Shown piece by piece: positions 32,558 through 41,162 of a DNA stretch of 64,000 nucleotides (position 1 is the first letter of the stretch; the number at the start of each line of letters is the position of its first letter). The stretch is taken from contig NZ_PDJE01000001.1 of NCBI RefSeq assembly GCF_002563955.1, forward strand, positions 2,976,001 to 3,040,000. Reading direction: 5' to 3'. The translations under genes were made by a program, and so were the position numbers. Below the pieces are notes generated by a model. That model was not told where the DNA came from. It saw only the letters and a list, made by a program, of their open reading frames with translations, and made no database searches. The stretch is from Paramicrobacterium agarici. GTDB lineage: Bacteria; Actinomycetota; Actinomycetes; Actinomycetales; Microbacteriaceae.

Positions 32558-33354
32558 GTGTTCATGCTCCTCACGTAGCGCACATTGTGTGCTGTCCATT
32601 CGTCCTCAAGCCGGAACGTCGTCTCTGCGTCGCCCTGCCAGGGAAGCCAGTGCTCGATGATCTGGTTGATGCCGCGTTCTTCGGGCTCGATCGCCGCGAT
32701 CATGCCGGCGTAGTCGAGCAGCCCCTCGCCGAGGGGCGCCCCCGTGAGCGAGAACCCGATCCAGCCCGCGTGGCGGGTGAACGCGAAGTCCTTGATGTGC
32801 ATGTTCACGACGTGCGGGGCGACGCGCGCGATGAGCTCTGCCGGGCTCTCGAGCGCCGCGACGCAGTTGGCGGGATCGCTGCAGATGCCGAGCCGCGGGC
32901 TTCCGATGCGCTCGACGATGCCAACGAGTGTGCTGGTCGGCACCTGCTCGTATGTCTCGAGTGCGATCGTCACCTCGGCTCGCTCGTATTCGGGAAGCAC
33001 CTCGCGCAGCAGTCCCTCGGCCTCGTTGTCGCCGGGGTGGTCGCCGGCTGTGGCGATCATGGTGCGCACAAGCGTCACGCCGAGAAGCTCGGCGATGTGC
33101 AGGAATCGGCGCAGGTGAGCGGGCCGCACTCCTCTCGTTCCCAGTTCGAGGCGGATGCCGAGGCCGTCGGCGATCCGCCACAGCTCACGCAGTTCGGCAT
33201 CGCTGCGCCGCTCGAGGGGCGGGTAATCGCAGACCTGGAACACGTCGGCGTCGAGATCGCGCGTCTTCTGCAGCATCCTCTCGAGTGAGAGGGGTTCTGT
33301 CGCGCGCTCCGACCACTGCCAGAAGAATGCGTACGTGCTGAGTCCGAGTGCCAC
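32554..33354 (-). CDS. oiaC: Sugar-isomerase-like TIM barrel, probable 3-oxo-isoapionate decarboxylase
   Basis: 266 residues, xylose-isomerase-like (AP endonuclease 2) barrel. G-L-S-T-Y-A-F-F-W-Q-W opens it; metal ligands are expected in I-A-L-E-T-Y-E, I-C-S-D-P-A-N-C and N-M-H-I-K-D-F-A-F. In apionate pathways OiaC decarboxylates 3-oxo-isoapionate to L-erythrulose, the substrate of the kinase at 28685. I start it at the GTG at 33354: a -35/-10 pair with 17-bp spacer (TTGACT, GATACT) ends seven bases before it, so the mRNA is leaderless. A longer frame upstream would run through the promoter and operators. Overlaps apnO. Confidence 0.68.
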   Translation of the reverse strand: MALGLSTYAFFWQWSERATEPLSLERMLQKTRDLDADVFQVCDYPPLERRSDAELRELWRIADGLGIRLELGTRGVRPAHLRRFLHIAELLGVTLVRTMIATAGDHPGDNEAEGLLREVLPEYERAEVTIALETYEQVPTSTLVGIVERIGSPRLGICSDPANCVAALESPAELIARVAPHVVNMHIKDFAFTRHAGWIGFSLTGAPLGEGLLDYAGMIAAIEPEERGINQIIEHWLPWQGDAETTFRLEDEWTAHNVRYVRSMNT

Positions 33355-33361
33355 GTCACTC

Positions 33362-33390
33362 AGTATCAACCGGTGACGCGAAATAGTCAA
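33362..33390 (-). promoter_or_regulatory. Leaderless promoter of oiaC-apnO
   Basis: TTGACT (33390-33385), 17 bp, GATACT (33367-33362), then seven bases to the GTG. The -35 box is part of operator site B, and a partial operator TCAACCGGTGA (33366-33376) lies in the spacer and -10, so a bound regulator would cover the promoter. Confidence 0.65.
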
Positions 33391-33399
33391 CCGGTTGAC
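33386..33399. promoter_or_regulatory. Operator site B, GTCAACCGGTTGAC
   Basis: Perfect 14-bp palindrome between oiaC and the FadR-type gene. Near copies lie on both sides: a partial site centred 21 bp to the left and site C centred 30 bp to the right, both near whole helical turns. A fourth stands before the SDR-apnL operon at 36735. Its presence at all three promoters marks it as the site of the FadR-type regulator. Confidence 0.7.
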
Positions 33400-33414
33400 C
33401 AAACAGGCGCTTTT

Positions 33415-33428
33415 GGTCAACCAGTTGC
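33415..33428. promoter_or_regulatory. Operator site C, GGTCAACCAGTTGC
   Basis: Imperfect copy of the operator, preceded by CTTTT like site D. It directly abuts TAGGCT (33429-33434), the -10 box of the FadR-type gene, suggesting autoregulation. Confidence 0.6.
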
Positions 33429-33440
33429 TAGGCTGAGTGC

Positions 33441-34175
33441 ATGCCTGCCTATCCCGGGGACTCCGCAACTCGCATCAGCGCCGAACTCGGCAGCGTGAGC
33501 GCGGGCAATTCGGTCCCCGAGATCGCTCGACGCATGCTCGACCTATTCACGAGCGGCAGCATCGAGGCCGGCACGCGCCTTCCGCCAGAACGTCAGCTGT
33601 CGGCGTCTCTCGGTGTCGGGCGTTCCGCGGTGCGCGAGACCCTCGCGGCTCTCGAGATTCTCGGCATCGTCGAGATCCGCCCCGGCTCGGGAACCTACCT
33701 GCGCGGCAGCGCCTCAGAACTGCTTCCCGAGACACTCAACTGGGGCCTCATGCTGAGCGCAGAGCGCACGACCGAGCTCATCGAGCTGCGCGGCGAACTC
33801 GAGGTGTCGGCGGCGACGTTCGCGGCCACGCGCGTGGATGCCGACCAGCTCGCGAGCCTGCGTGCGCACCTCGATGAGATGCGCGCTGGGCTCGACGATC
33901 TCCCCCGGTTCATCACGGCCGACGTCGCCTTTCACGTCGCCATCGCCGAGTCCGCGGGCAACACGGTGCTCACGGGAATGCTGCAGTCCGTGCGGTCGAT
34001 GCTGCGCCTGTGGGTCGAGCGCGGACTTCGTGATCGCACGCAGGCAGAGAAGGCTCTCGCGGAGCACGCCGCGATCGTCGCGGCACTCGAGAAAAACGAC
34101 GCGGATGCTGCAGCCGCAGCCATGCGCGCACACATGGCGACCGCCGGCGAGCGTCTCGCGTCAGAGACGACGTAG
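33441..34175 (+). CDS. FadR/GntR-family transcriptional regulator of the apionate genes
   Basis: 244 residues. N-terminal winged helix (about 20-85): L-P-P-E-R-Q-L-S-A-S-L-G-V-G-R-S-A-V-R-E-T-L and R-P-G-S-G-T-Y-L. C-terminal FCD ligand domain (about 95-235) with metal-type positions in F-H-V-A-I-A-E-S-A-G-N and E-H-A-A-I-V-A-A-L. FCD regulators sense small acids and usually repress. TAGGCT ends six bases before the ATG, no Shine-Dalgarno site, so leaderless. Three to four copies of one palindrome at its own and neighbouring promoters make it the likely controller of oiaC-apnO and SDR-apnL, with apionate or an intermediate as signal (inference). Confidence 0.85.
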   Translation: MPAYPGDSATRISAELGSVSAGNSVPEIARRMLDLFTSGSIEAGTRLPPERQLSASLGVGRSAVRETLAALEILGIVEIRPGSGTYLRGSASELLPETLNWGLMLSAERTTELIELRGELEVSAATFAATRVDADQLASLRAHLDEMRAGLDDLPRFITADVAFHVAIAESAGNTVLTGMLQSVRSMLRLWVERGLRDRTQAEKALAEHAAIVAALEKNDADAAAAAMRAHMATAGERLASETT

Positions 34176-34196
34176 GCTCGCCCGCGCTCTCACGGG

Positions 34197-35936
34197 TCAG
34201 TACGCCTGCCGCACGTAGTCCGTCGCAGGAACGACGAGAGCGCCGATGCCCTCGATCGTGAATCGCGCGTCGTCGTCGGCAACGTTTGCCACGAGAATCT
34301 CGCGCCGCTCGGGAAACGCGGCGCCCCAGCATCCGTCGGGCAGGTTCTCGAGGCGGCGCGTCAGCTCTCCTCCGCGAGCAATGAGCAGCTCGGCCGCGTC
34401 GGCCACCGGAAATCGCCCGGTCTCGTCGGCAAGACCTCGCGGCCCCCGCGCCTCGCCCAGGGTGATGCTCGCCACGTTGTCGATCGCGAGCGCGAACGTG
34501 CTCGCCATGACCCACGCCGCCATCGCGGGGCTCGTCTGCCGAGCATCCGTGGCCTCTGCGACACGCTCGGCGCCGTAACCGCCGCTCACATCTGTCGCAC
34601 GATCTGCCGCGTATGGCGTCGTCGCCACCGCGTTATACCGGGCGCGCAGCGTGACCGGGCCGACGTGCACAGCGGCACCGTCGGCGATGCGCACGGCGTT
34701 CTCGGCGACGAGGCGTTGCATGGCGATGGACTCGACGATCTGCGCGCGCTCGATGTCGTGCATCTGCGGAGTGATGCTGAAGGTCAGCGGTGCGTCCGGC
34801 AACCGTTCATGCGTGCGATTCAGCTCGGTGAAGTGCGCGCGCGTTCCCGCGACCAGTTCACCGCGAATGCCGCGCGCAGCCGCGGCGTCGCCCAGGACCC
34901 GCCAGAGAACAGGCTCGCTCACGTGTGTTGTCGCATCGAAAACCGCGAGGCGCGCAATCGGCAGCGGGGCAACAGCATCGACGAGCTGCGCAACGTCTGC
35001 CTCGTCTCGCGCGATGAGCCTCACGTCGAGCAGACCCTTTCCCGCGTCCTGCCGCGCACGCTCGAGGGCCGCCCGCCAGTTCGCGTCTCTCACATCGAGT
35101 TCGACGAGCGTGACCGGCGCTCGCACCTCATCGCGCGGTCGAGATGACTCGGATGCTGTCGATGCAGCGATGCCGATCTGAGGAAACACGCGCTCAGCGC
35201 CGAGCACGACCTCCTCGCGTTCTGGCGCGTCATCACCCGCGCCGCTTTCAGGGTCACCGTCGCACGTCACGGTGACGCTCTGCGCGACACGATCTCCCGG
35301 GTCCAGACGGACCGGAAAAGGCCTCTCGAGCGGCGTGCTGTAGGTCTTGAACGAGGCGTCTGTCCAGTTGCGCTGATCTTCCATTTCGAACACGTCGCCC
35401 GCGAAGTGCAGCCGAACGTCGATTCCCTGACGCGACCACTCGAGGCCCGCGATGTCGAGCGCAGGCTGGTGCGGGGCGATTGCGTCGGGAAACCGCGTCC
35501 GCGTCGACGTGCCGTCCGGATGCGTCACCCACAGCTGCGAACCGGCATCGCTCGGCCAGTGCAGCACGATGATGCCAATGCGGTTGCGGTCGAACGCAGA
35601 CTGCGCCACTCCCGAAAGGTCGACGCGCAGCTCGGTGTCGTCAAGCGACAGCGTGGCCGTCCACGCGAGGTCGACCTCGTTGCGCTGGCACCGCGCCGCA
35701 ATCGTGATGCTGCCTCCGTCTCCCCCGGTGACCGTCACGTCGCGCGGTTCGATCGTGCGCCAGTCGGCGTCGCGAACGACGACGCGCAGCGCTCGAAGAA
35801 CGGAGACTCCCCGGAACCGAATGTCGGCGAGTCCCGCTCCCACGCGATCCATACGCCACGGTCCATGCTCGATGGCGACGGCTGTGGGAGCGTCGTCGAG
35901 CCACCGAGCGGCTGCGGGCGTTGCGAATTCGGTCAC
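34197..35936 (-). CDS. apnL: Probable D-apionolactonase (ApnL-like)
   Basis: 579 residues, no signal peptide. N-terminal half is beta-rich (V-L-R-A-L-R-V-V-V-R-D, F-E-M-E-D-Q-R-N-W-T-D-A-S-F-K-T-Y), the C-terminal half contains a barrel-like pattern (V-R-L-I-A-R-D, L-T-F-S-I-T-P-Q-M-H, N-A-V-A-T-T-P-Y). I recognise this as the family of ApnL, which opens D-apionolactone to D-apionate. GTG start overlapping the SDR stop by GTGA. Placed with ApnO- and OiaC-like genes and the shared operator, which supports the role. Family recall is by motif and size, without a search. Confidence 0.62.
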   Translation of the reverse strand: MTEFATPAAARWLDDAPTAVAIEHGPWRMDRVGAGLADIRFRGVSVLRALRVVVRDADWRTIEPRDVTVTGGDGGSITIAARCQRNEVDLAWTATLSLDDTELRVDLSGVAQSAFDRNRIGIIVLHWPSDAGSQLWVTHPDGTSTRTRFPDAIAPHQPALDIAGLEWSRQGIDVRLHFAGDVFEMEDQRNWTDASFKTYSTPLERPFPVRLDPGDRVAQSVTVTCDGDPESGAGDDAPEREEVVLGAERVFPQIGIAASTASESSRPRDEVRAPVTLVELDVRDANWRAALERARQDAGKGLLDVRLIARDEADVAQLVDAVAPLPIARLAVFDATTHVSEPVLWRVLGDAAAARGIRGELVAGTRAHFTELNRTHERLPDAPLTFSITPQMHDIERAQIVESIAMQRLVAENAVRIADGAAVHVGPVTLRARYNAVATTPYAADRATDVSGGYGAERVAEATDARQTSPAMAAWVMASTFALAIDNVASITLGEARGPRGLADETGRFPVADAAELLIARGGELTRRLENLPDGCWGAAFPERREILVANVADDDARFTIEGIGALVVPATDYVRQAY

Positions 35937-36685
35937 AGCGTCGTCATTCCGCCGTCGACGCGAAAGAGGCTGCCCGTCGCGAACGCTGCCTCGTCGCTCG
36001 CGAGAAAGACCATGATGCCTTCCACGTCGGCGGGAGTTCCCGGCCGTCCGAGCGGAATGCGCGAAACGATCGCGGCGCGGGACTCCGGGTCGTCGGAGAT
36101 CGACGTGACAAGCGGAGTCTCCGTGTACCCTGGCACAACGGCGTTGGCACGGATCCCCTCTCGCGCATACGCGGCCGCGACCGTGCGCGTCAGCCCGTGG
36201 ATTCCCGCTTTCGTCGTGCTGTACGCCGTGAACTCGGCCCCTTCTCCGGTCAGACCCGTCGGAGACCCGGTGAGAATGATGCTTCCGCCTCGGCCGCGCA
36301 GCGCCCGCACGGCGTGCTTGACCGTCAGGAAGGTTCCGGTCAGGTTCACGTCAAGCGTGCGCTTCCAGACGTCGAGGTCGAGATCGGCGACCGGGGCGTC
36401 GTGGCCGAAGAGCTGCACACCGGCGTTCGCGACGACGACATCGAGCGCGATCCCGCGGCCGGCGATCTCGGCATAGGCCCGCTCAACGCTTCCCTCGTCA
36501 GAGACATCGAGTTCTACTCCGATGGCGTCGCGACAGCTCGCGGCGGCACGGTGAGCCGCCGCGCCGTCTCGATCCGAGAACACGACAGCTGCACCCTCGT
36601 GCGCGAAGCGCGTGGCCACAGCCTTGCCGATGCCCGAGCCTGCGCCCGTGACCAAAATGGATTTACCTGCTAGTCGTTCCTGCAC
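35933..36685 (-). CDS. Short-chain dehydrogenase/reductase, possible apiose dehydrogenase
   Basis: 250 residues, classical SDR. T-G-A-G-S-G-I-G is the coenzyme motif, N-A-G the structural one; the catalytic Ser (T-G-S-P-T-G), Tyr-x-x-x-Lys (Y-S-T-T-K) are present, and the end D-G-G-M-T-T-L is typical. GAGGAGG stands five bases before the GTG at 36685. First gene of the operon with the lactonase, so oxidation of D-apiose to D-apionolactone is the attractive guess; described apiose dehydrogenases are of another family, so this is inference. Confidence 0.8.
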   Translation of the reverse strand: MQERLAGKSILVTGAGSGIGKAVATRFAHEGAAVVFSDRDGAAAHRAAASCRDAIGVELDVSDEGSVERAYAEIAGRGIALDVVVANAGVQLFGHDAPVADLDLDVWKRTLDVNLTGTFLTVKHAVRALRGRGGSIILTGSPTGLTGEGAEFTAYSTTKAGIHGLTRTVAAAYAREGIRANAVVPGYTETPLVTSISDDPESRAAIVSRIPLGRPGTPADVEGIMVFLASDEAAFATGSLFRVDGGMTTL

Positions 36686-36734
36686 GTTGTCCTCCTCAAG
36701 GGTCGCCTTACGACACTGCCGCTGCCGCTATTAG

Positions 36735-36748
36735 GCTAACCGGTTGAC
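36735..36748. promoter_or_regulatory. Operator site D before the SDR-apnL operon
   Basis: GCTAACCGGTTGAC matches the perfect site B at 12 of 14 positions. On the minus strand CTTTTGGTCAACC runs into it, the same flank as at site C. Likely bound by the FadR-type regulator. Confidence 0.6.
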
Positions 36749-36785
36749 CAAAAGAAGTCACGGTAGGGGCGACGTTTAACGGGAA

Positions 36786-36810
36786 CGGGCCGGGGCACCG
36801 CCCCGGCCCG
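36786..36810 (-). terminator. Terminator after glpK
   Basis: Perfect 11-bp GC-only stem (36786-36796 with 36800-36810) and 3-nt loop, 18 bases beyond the glpK stop. Followed by a weak T-containing stretch. Confidence 0.65.
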
Positions 36811-36827
36811 CTTCACCACGAGGTCTC

Positions 36828-38342
36828 CTACTTGACGTCCTCGTCGATCCAGTCGAAGGTCTTGGTCACGGCCTTCTTCCAGAGACGCAGCTGGCGCTGA
36901 GCTTCAGCGTCATCCATCTGCGGCTCCCACCGCTTGTCTTCCGACCAGTTCGCCGAAAGCTCGTCGAGATCTGACCAGAAGCCGACAGCGAGACCGGCCG
37001 CGTATGCGGCACCCAGCGCTGTCGTCTCAATGACCTTCGGGCGGATGACGGGGACCCCGAGCACATCTGCCTGGAACTGCATGAGGGCGTCGTTCGCGAC
37101 CATTCCGCCGTCGACCTTCAGCTCGCTGAGATCCACGCCGGAGTCCGCGTTCACAGCATCCAGCACCTCACGCGTCTGGAACGCCGTGGCCTCGAGAGCC
37201 GCACGTGCGATGTGCCCCTTGTTCGCAAAGCGCGTCAGCCCGACGATCGCACCGCGGGCATCGGAGCGCCAGTACGGAGCGAACAGACCGGAGAACGCGG
37301 GGACGATGTACACGCCGCCGTTGTCCTCGACCGTGTCCGCGAGCTTCTCGACCTCTGGAGCCGAGTTGATGAGGTTCAGGTTGTCGCGCAGCCACTGGAT
37401 GAGCGATCCCGTGACGGCGATCGATCCTTCGAGCGCGTAATGTGGCTTGGCGTCGCCCAGCTTGTAGCCGAGCGTTGTGAGCAGGCCGTTCTCGGAGCGC
37501 ACGATCTCTTCACCCGTGTTGAAGATGAGGAAGTTGCCCGTTCCGTACGTGTTCTTCGACTCGCCCTTCTGGAACGCGGCCTGACCGAACGTCGCCGCCT
37601 GCTGGTCGCCAAGGATGCCGGCGATCGGCGTCTCGCGCAGAAGGCTCGATCCGTGAGCGTGGCCATAGACCTCGCTCGAGGACTTGATCTCAGGCAGCAT
37701 CGACTTCGGAACGCCGAACACCTCGAGAATGTCGTCACGCCACTCGAGCGTCTCGAGGTCCATGAACATCGTGCGGCTCGCGTTCGTCACATCGGTGACG
37801 TGCACGCCGCCGTCGGTGCCGCCCGTGAGGTTCCACAGCACCCACGTGTCGGTGGTGCCGAAGATGAGGTCGCCGGCCTCCGCCTTCTCGCGCGCTCCGT
37901 CGACGTTGTCGAGGATCCACTTGATCTTCGTGCCCGCGAAGTAGGTTGCGAGCGGAAGGCCCACGATGTCCTTGAAGCGCTCGACTCCGCCGTCCTTCGC
38001 GAGCTCGTCGACAATCGACTGCGTGCGGGTGTCCTGCCACACGATGGCGTTGTACACAGGCTCGCCGGTGTTCTTGTCCCACACCACCGTTGTTTCGCGC
38101 TGGTTGGTGATTCCGACGGCAGCGATGTCGTGACGCGTCACGTTCGCCTTCGACAGTGCCTGGCCGATGACCTCGCGGGTGTTCGTCCAGATCTCGTTCG
38201 CGTCGTGCTCGACCCATCCAGCTTTGGGCAGAATCTGCTCATGCTCGAGCTGGCCGGTCGAGACGATCGAGCCGGACTTGTCGAAGATGATGGCGCGAGA
38301 GCTTGTCGTGCCCTGATCGATGGCAATGATGTAGTCCGCCAT
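36828..38342 (-). CDS. glpK: Glycerol kinase
   Basis: 504 residues. Phosphorylates glycerol to glycerol 3-phosphate. FGGY kinase fold: I-D-Q-G-T-T-S-S-R near the start, [22 protein letters not shown] and K-V-D-G-G-M-V-A-N. Length is that of the family. AAAGGAG before the ATG. Last of glpD-glpF-glpK on the minus strand. Confidence 0.97.
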   Translation of the reverse strand: MADYIIAIDQGTTSSRAIIFDKSGSIVSTGQLEHEQILPKAGWVEHDANEIWTNTREVIGQALSKANVTRHDIAAVGITNQRETTVVWDKNTGEPVYNAIVWQDTRTQSIVDELAKDGGVERFKDIVGLPLATYFAGTKIKWILDNVDGAREKAEAGDLIFGTTDTWVLWNLTGGTDGGVHVTDVTNASRTMFMDLETLEWRDDILEVFGVPKSMLPEIKSSSEVYGHAHGSSLLRETPIAGILGDQQAATFGQAAFQKGESKNTYGTGNFLIFNTGEEIVRSENGLLTTLGYKLGDAKPHYALEGSIAVTGSLIQWLRDNLNLINSAPEVEKLADTVEDNGGVYIVPAFSGLFAPYWRSDARGAIVGLTRFANKGHIARAALEATAFQTREVLDAVNADSGVDLSELKVDGGMVANDALMQFQADVLGVPVIRPKVIETTALGAAYAAGLAVGFWSDLDELSANWSEDKRWEPQMDDAEAQRQLRLWKKAVTKTFDWIDEDVK

Positions 38343-38408
38343 GGGGAACTCCTTTGTTTGTGCGACTTCGGGTTGAGGCGACGGACCGGCGAGCGGCCCG
38401 CCGCGACG

Positions 38409-39167
38409 TCAGATGAGAGCGGGAAGCAGACCGGCAGTGCCGAGCCAGCCGCCGAGGGCGCCACCGATGAGCGGGCCGACGACGGGCACCCACGAGTAGC
38501 TCCAGTCGCTCGAGCCCTTGCCCTTGATCGGCAGCAGAGCGTGCGCGATGCGGGGGCCGAGGTCACGAGCCGGGTTGATCGCGTATCCGGTCGGACCACC
38601 GAGCGAGATACCGATGGCGAGAACGACGAGCGCCACGGGCAGAGCGCCGAGGGCAGCAAGCCCCTTTGCATCGCCGTGCTGACCGAACGCGATGACGAGA
38701 AACACGAGCACGAACGTTCCGACGATCTCGGTGACGAGGTTCCAGCCGTAGCTGCGAATCTCGGGGCCGGTCGAGAAGACAGCGAGCTTGGCGCCCGGAT
38801 CGTCCGACTCATCGAAGTGCTTCTTGTACGCCAGGAACACGACGACGGCGCCGATGAATGCTCCGAGCATCTCGGAACCGAAATACAGGAACGTCGACCC
38901 GAGGGTGACCGGTACTCCTTCGACGAACTCGGTCGCGCCGCTCGTGATTATCCCAAGGGTGACGGCCGGGTTGAGGTGAGCTCCTGAGAACGCGGCGGCG
39001 ACGACGCCGACGTAGACCGCGAGGCCCCATCCGAAGTTGATCAGCAGCCAGCCGCCGTTGAACCCCTTCGTCTTCGCCAGCACGACGTTCGCTACGACGC
39101 CGCCACCGAGAATGATGAGCAGTGCCGTTCCAACGACCTCGGAGATGAATATCGATCCAAGTGCCAT
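38409..39167 (-). CDS. glpF: Glycerol uptake facilitator
   Basis: 252 residues, aquaglyceroporin with six helices. The two pore motifs are H-L-N-P-A-V-T and Y-A-I-N-P-A-R-D-L-G-P-R; the Asp after the second marks a glycerol channel rather than a water channel. ATG at 39167 preferred over an earlier frame start at 39188, because the family begins at this point. 66 bp before glpK. Confidence 0.94.
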   Translation of the reverse strand: MALGSIFISEVVGTALLIILGGGVVANVVLAKTKGFNGGWLLINFGWGLAVYVGVVAAAFSGAHLNPAVTLGIITSGATEFVEGVPVTLGSTFLYFGSEMLGAFIGAVVVFLAYKKHFDESDDPGAKLAVFSTGPEIRSYGWNLVTEIVGTFVLVFLVIAFGQHGDAKGLAALGALPVALVVLAIGISLGGPTGYAINPARDLGPRIAHALLPIKGKGSSDWSYSWVPVVGPLIGGALGGWLGTAGLLPALI

Positions 39168-39258
39168 GTGTCTTCTTTGACCTTCCAATAATGGTGCGGC
39201 GCCGAGCCGGATGCCCGGGCCGCTGCTGCAGGGTGGTGTTACTGGTCACCCACTCCAG

Positions 39259-39287
39259 AACCTAACCGTGTCGCGGCGCGGTAACAA
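39259..39287 (-). promoter_or_regulatory. Possible internal promoter for glpF-glpK
   Basis: TTGTTA (39287-39282), 17 bp, TAGGTT (39264-39259) in the 139-bp gap between glpD and glpF. Boxes are imperfect, but the gap and spacing suggest separate start of glpFK. Confidence 0.4.
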
Positions 39288-39306
39288 GAGCAGGCTTACC
39301 TCGGGT

Positions 39307-41037
39307 TTAAGCGTGTGCGGGTGTCTCCCTTCGTCCGGAGAGCTCGACGCCGTGGGCATCGCGCAGAACGCGCGATGCTTCGGCGCGCTCGGCGACGGCG
39401 TCCGCGTCGCTCCAGCGCAGTTCGCTGGCGACGATCGGGGTGATCTCGTCGAGCAGCTCATCGGTGACCTGGCCGGTGAAGGCAAGGCTCGTGCGTCGCT
39501 TGAGCACGTCGATCAGGTGCACGACATGCTCGGTGCGCACAAGGTACGCGATCTCTTCGCGCGAGTAGTCCGGGGCATTCACAAGCGGGGTGTCACTCGT
39601 CGCGTCGAGTTCATCGATGACGGATGCTGCTCGCGAGCCGTACCGCTCGAGCAGAACGTCCGCTCGCTCTCGTGAGACGGCGTCGCCGTGCGCGGCGAGC
39701 CACGTCGTGCGCGCAGCATCCGTTGTGGGATAGCCGCGTCCACCGCCGATGGGCATACCCGTCGTCGAGACCGAGCGCTCGGTTCCGATGCGCGACAGCA
39801 CCTCGTCGCCGAGCTGCTCGCCGAGCGCGCGGAACGTCGTGAGCTTGCCGCCGACGAGACTGAGCACCGGCGTTCCGCCGAGCTCTGCGGGAACGATGCG
39901 GTAGTCGCGCGAGACGAAGCCGGGCTGGGTGTCCCCGTGCCCGGGCAGCGGGCGGATGCCCGAGAAGCGGTAGACGATCTGCTGGCGATCGACGTGAACG
40001 TCGGGGAACACGTGCTTGACGAGGTCGAAGAAGTAGTCAACCTCTTCTTCGGTGCACACGGCGGGCTGCGACGGGTCGGCGTCAATGTCGGTGGTGCCCA
40101 CCATGACGCGTCCCTTGAGCGGGTAGATCAGCACGATGCGGCCGTCTTCGTGCTCGAAGAAGATCTCGTTTCCACCCGTCGCCTCCAGCAGCTCGGGGTT
40201 GTCGAGCACGATGTGCGAGCCCTTGGTGCCGCCCATGTATGCGGTCGTCTGGCCGAGAGCGGCGTTCGTCAGGTCGGTCCACGGTCCGCTCGCGTTGACG
40301 ATCACGTCTGCCGTCACCGGGAACGTCTCCCCCGTCACGTTGTCCCGAAGGGTCACGCCGGCTCCGTCGAACCCGACGGCCTCGACATAGTTGGCCGCTC
40401 GGGCGTGCGGTCCCGCATCCACACCATCGCGCAGCACGTCGAGCGCGAGACGCTCGGGGTCGTGCACCGACGCGTCGTAGTAGGTCGCCGTGTACTTGAG
40501 GTCTTTATTGAATGCCGGATGCTGCTTGAGCGACGCCGTGCGGCCCCGGAACGAGTGCCTCGGCACCGATCCCCCGTCGCGTGAGAAGGAGTCGTAGAGC
40601 ATGAGGCCGATCTTGATCAAGAAGGCGCCGCGCTCGGTCGGCTTTCCCTGTTTGTGCGTGAGGAAGCGCAGCGGTGCAGAGAGGATGCCCGAGAACGTCG
40701 AGAAGATGGGCACGGTCGTCTCGAGGGGCTTCACGTAGTGCGGCGCGATCTTCACGAGGCCGTTGCGCTCCTGAACCGATTCGCGCACGAGGCGGAACTC
40801 GCCGTTCTCGAGGTAGCGGATGCCGCCGTGAATCATGTGCGACGACGCCGAAGAGGCGCCGGAGCACCAGTCGTCGCGCTCGACGATCGCGACATCCACG
40901 CCCTGCAGCGAGAGGTCGCGGAACGTCGAGAGGCCGTTGATTCCCCCTCCGATGATGAGAATGCTCGCGTGCGGACGTTCTGCGAGTGCACGCACCGTGT
41001 CTCTCGTGCCGACGCTGCCAGGCTTCTCGCTCGTCAT
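39307..41037 (-). CDS. glpD: Aerobic glycerol-3-phosphate dehydrogenase
   Basis: 576 residues. FAD enzyme at the membrane that oxidises glycerol 3-phosphate to dihydroxyacetone phosphate. I-I-G-G-G-I-N-G binds FAD; S-S-H-M-I-H-G-G-I-R-Y-L and R-D-Y-R-I are family marks; a helical C-terminal domain (about 420-560) follows. GAGGAG seven bases before the ATG at 41037 sets the start. Divergent from the SorC-type regulator. Confidence 0.95.
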   Translation of the reverse strand: MTSEKPGSVGTRDTVRALAERPHASILIIGGGINGLSTFRDLSLQGVDVAIVERDDWCSGASSASSHMIHGGIRYLENGEFRLVRESVQERNGLVKIAPHYVKPLETTVPIFSTFSGILSAPLRFLTHKQGKPTERGAFLIKIGLMLYDSFSRDGGSVPRHSFRGRTASLKQHPAFNKDLKYTATYYDASVHDPERLALDVLRDGVDAGPHARAANYVEAVGFDGAGVTLRDNVTGETFPVTADVIVNASGPWTDLTNAALGQTTAYMGGTKGSHIVLDNPELLEATGGNEIFFEHEDGRIVLIYPLKGRVMVGTTDIDADPSQPAVCTEEEVDYFFDLVKHVFPDVHVDRQQIVYRFSGIRPLPGHGDTQPGFVSRDYRIVPAELGGTPVLSLVGGKLTTFRALGEQLGDEVLSRIGTERSVSTTGMPIGGGRGYPTTDAARTTWLAAHGDAVSRERADVLLERYGSRAASVIDELDATSDTPLVNAPDYSREEIAYLVRTEHVVHLIDVLKRRTSLAFTGQVTDELLDEITPIVASELRWSDADAVAERAEASRVLRDAHGVELSGRRETPAHA

Positions 41038-41137
41038 TGGATCACTCCTCATCGCCATTGGTGCCGGATGCTGTGAAGCGTGCGCTCCGGCGTCACTCAC
41101 CATCCTCTGCAGAAGCTACACTTGCGTTCAAACCTGA

Positions 41138-41151
41138 TGCACAAACGTGCA
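41138..41151. promoter_or_regulatory. Inverted repeat TGCAC-aaac-GTGCA between glpD and regulator
   Basis: Perfect 5+5 repeat twelve bases before the SorC-type start, just after a possible TACACT -10 box (41117-41122). Candidate operator for autoregulation and control of glpD. Confidence 0.45.
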
Positions 41152-41162
41152 AGGAGCGAACT

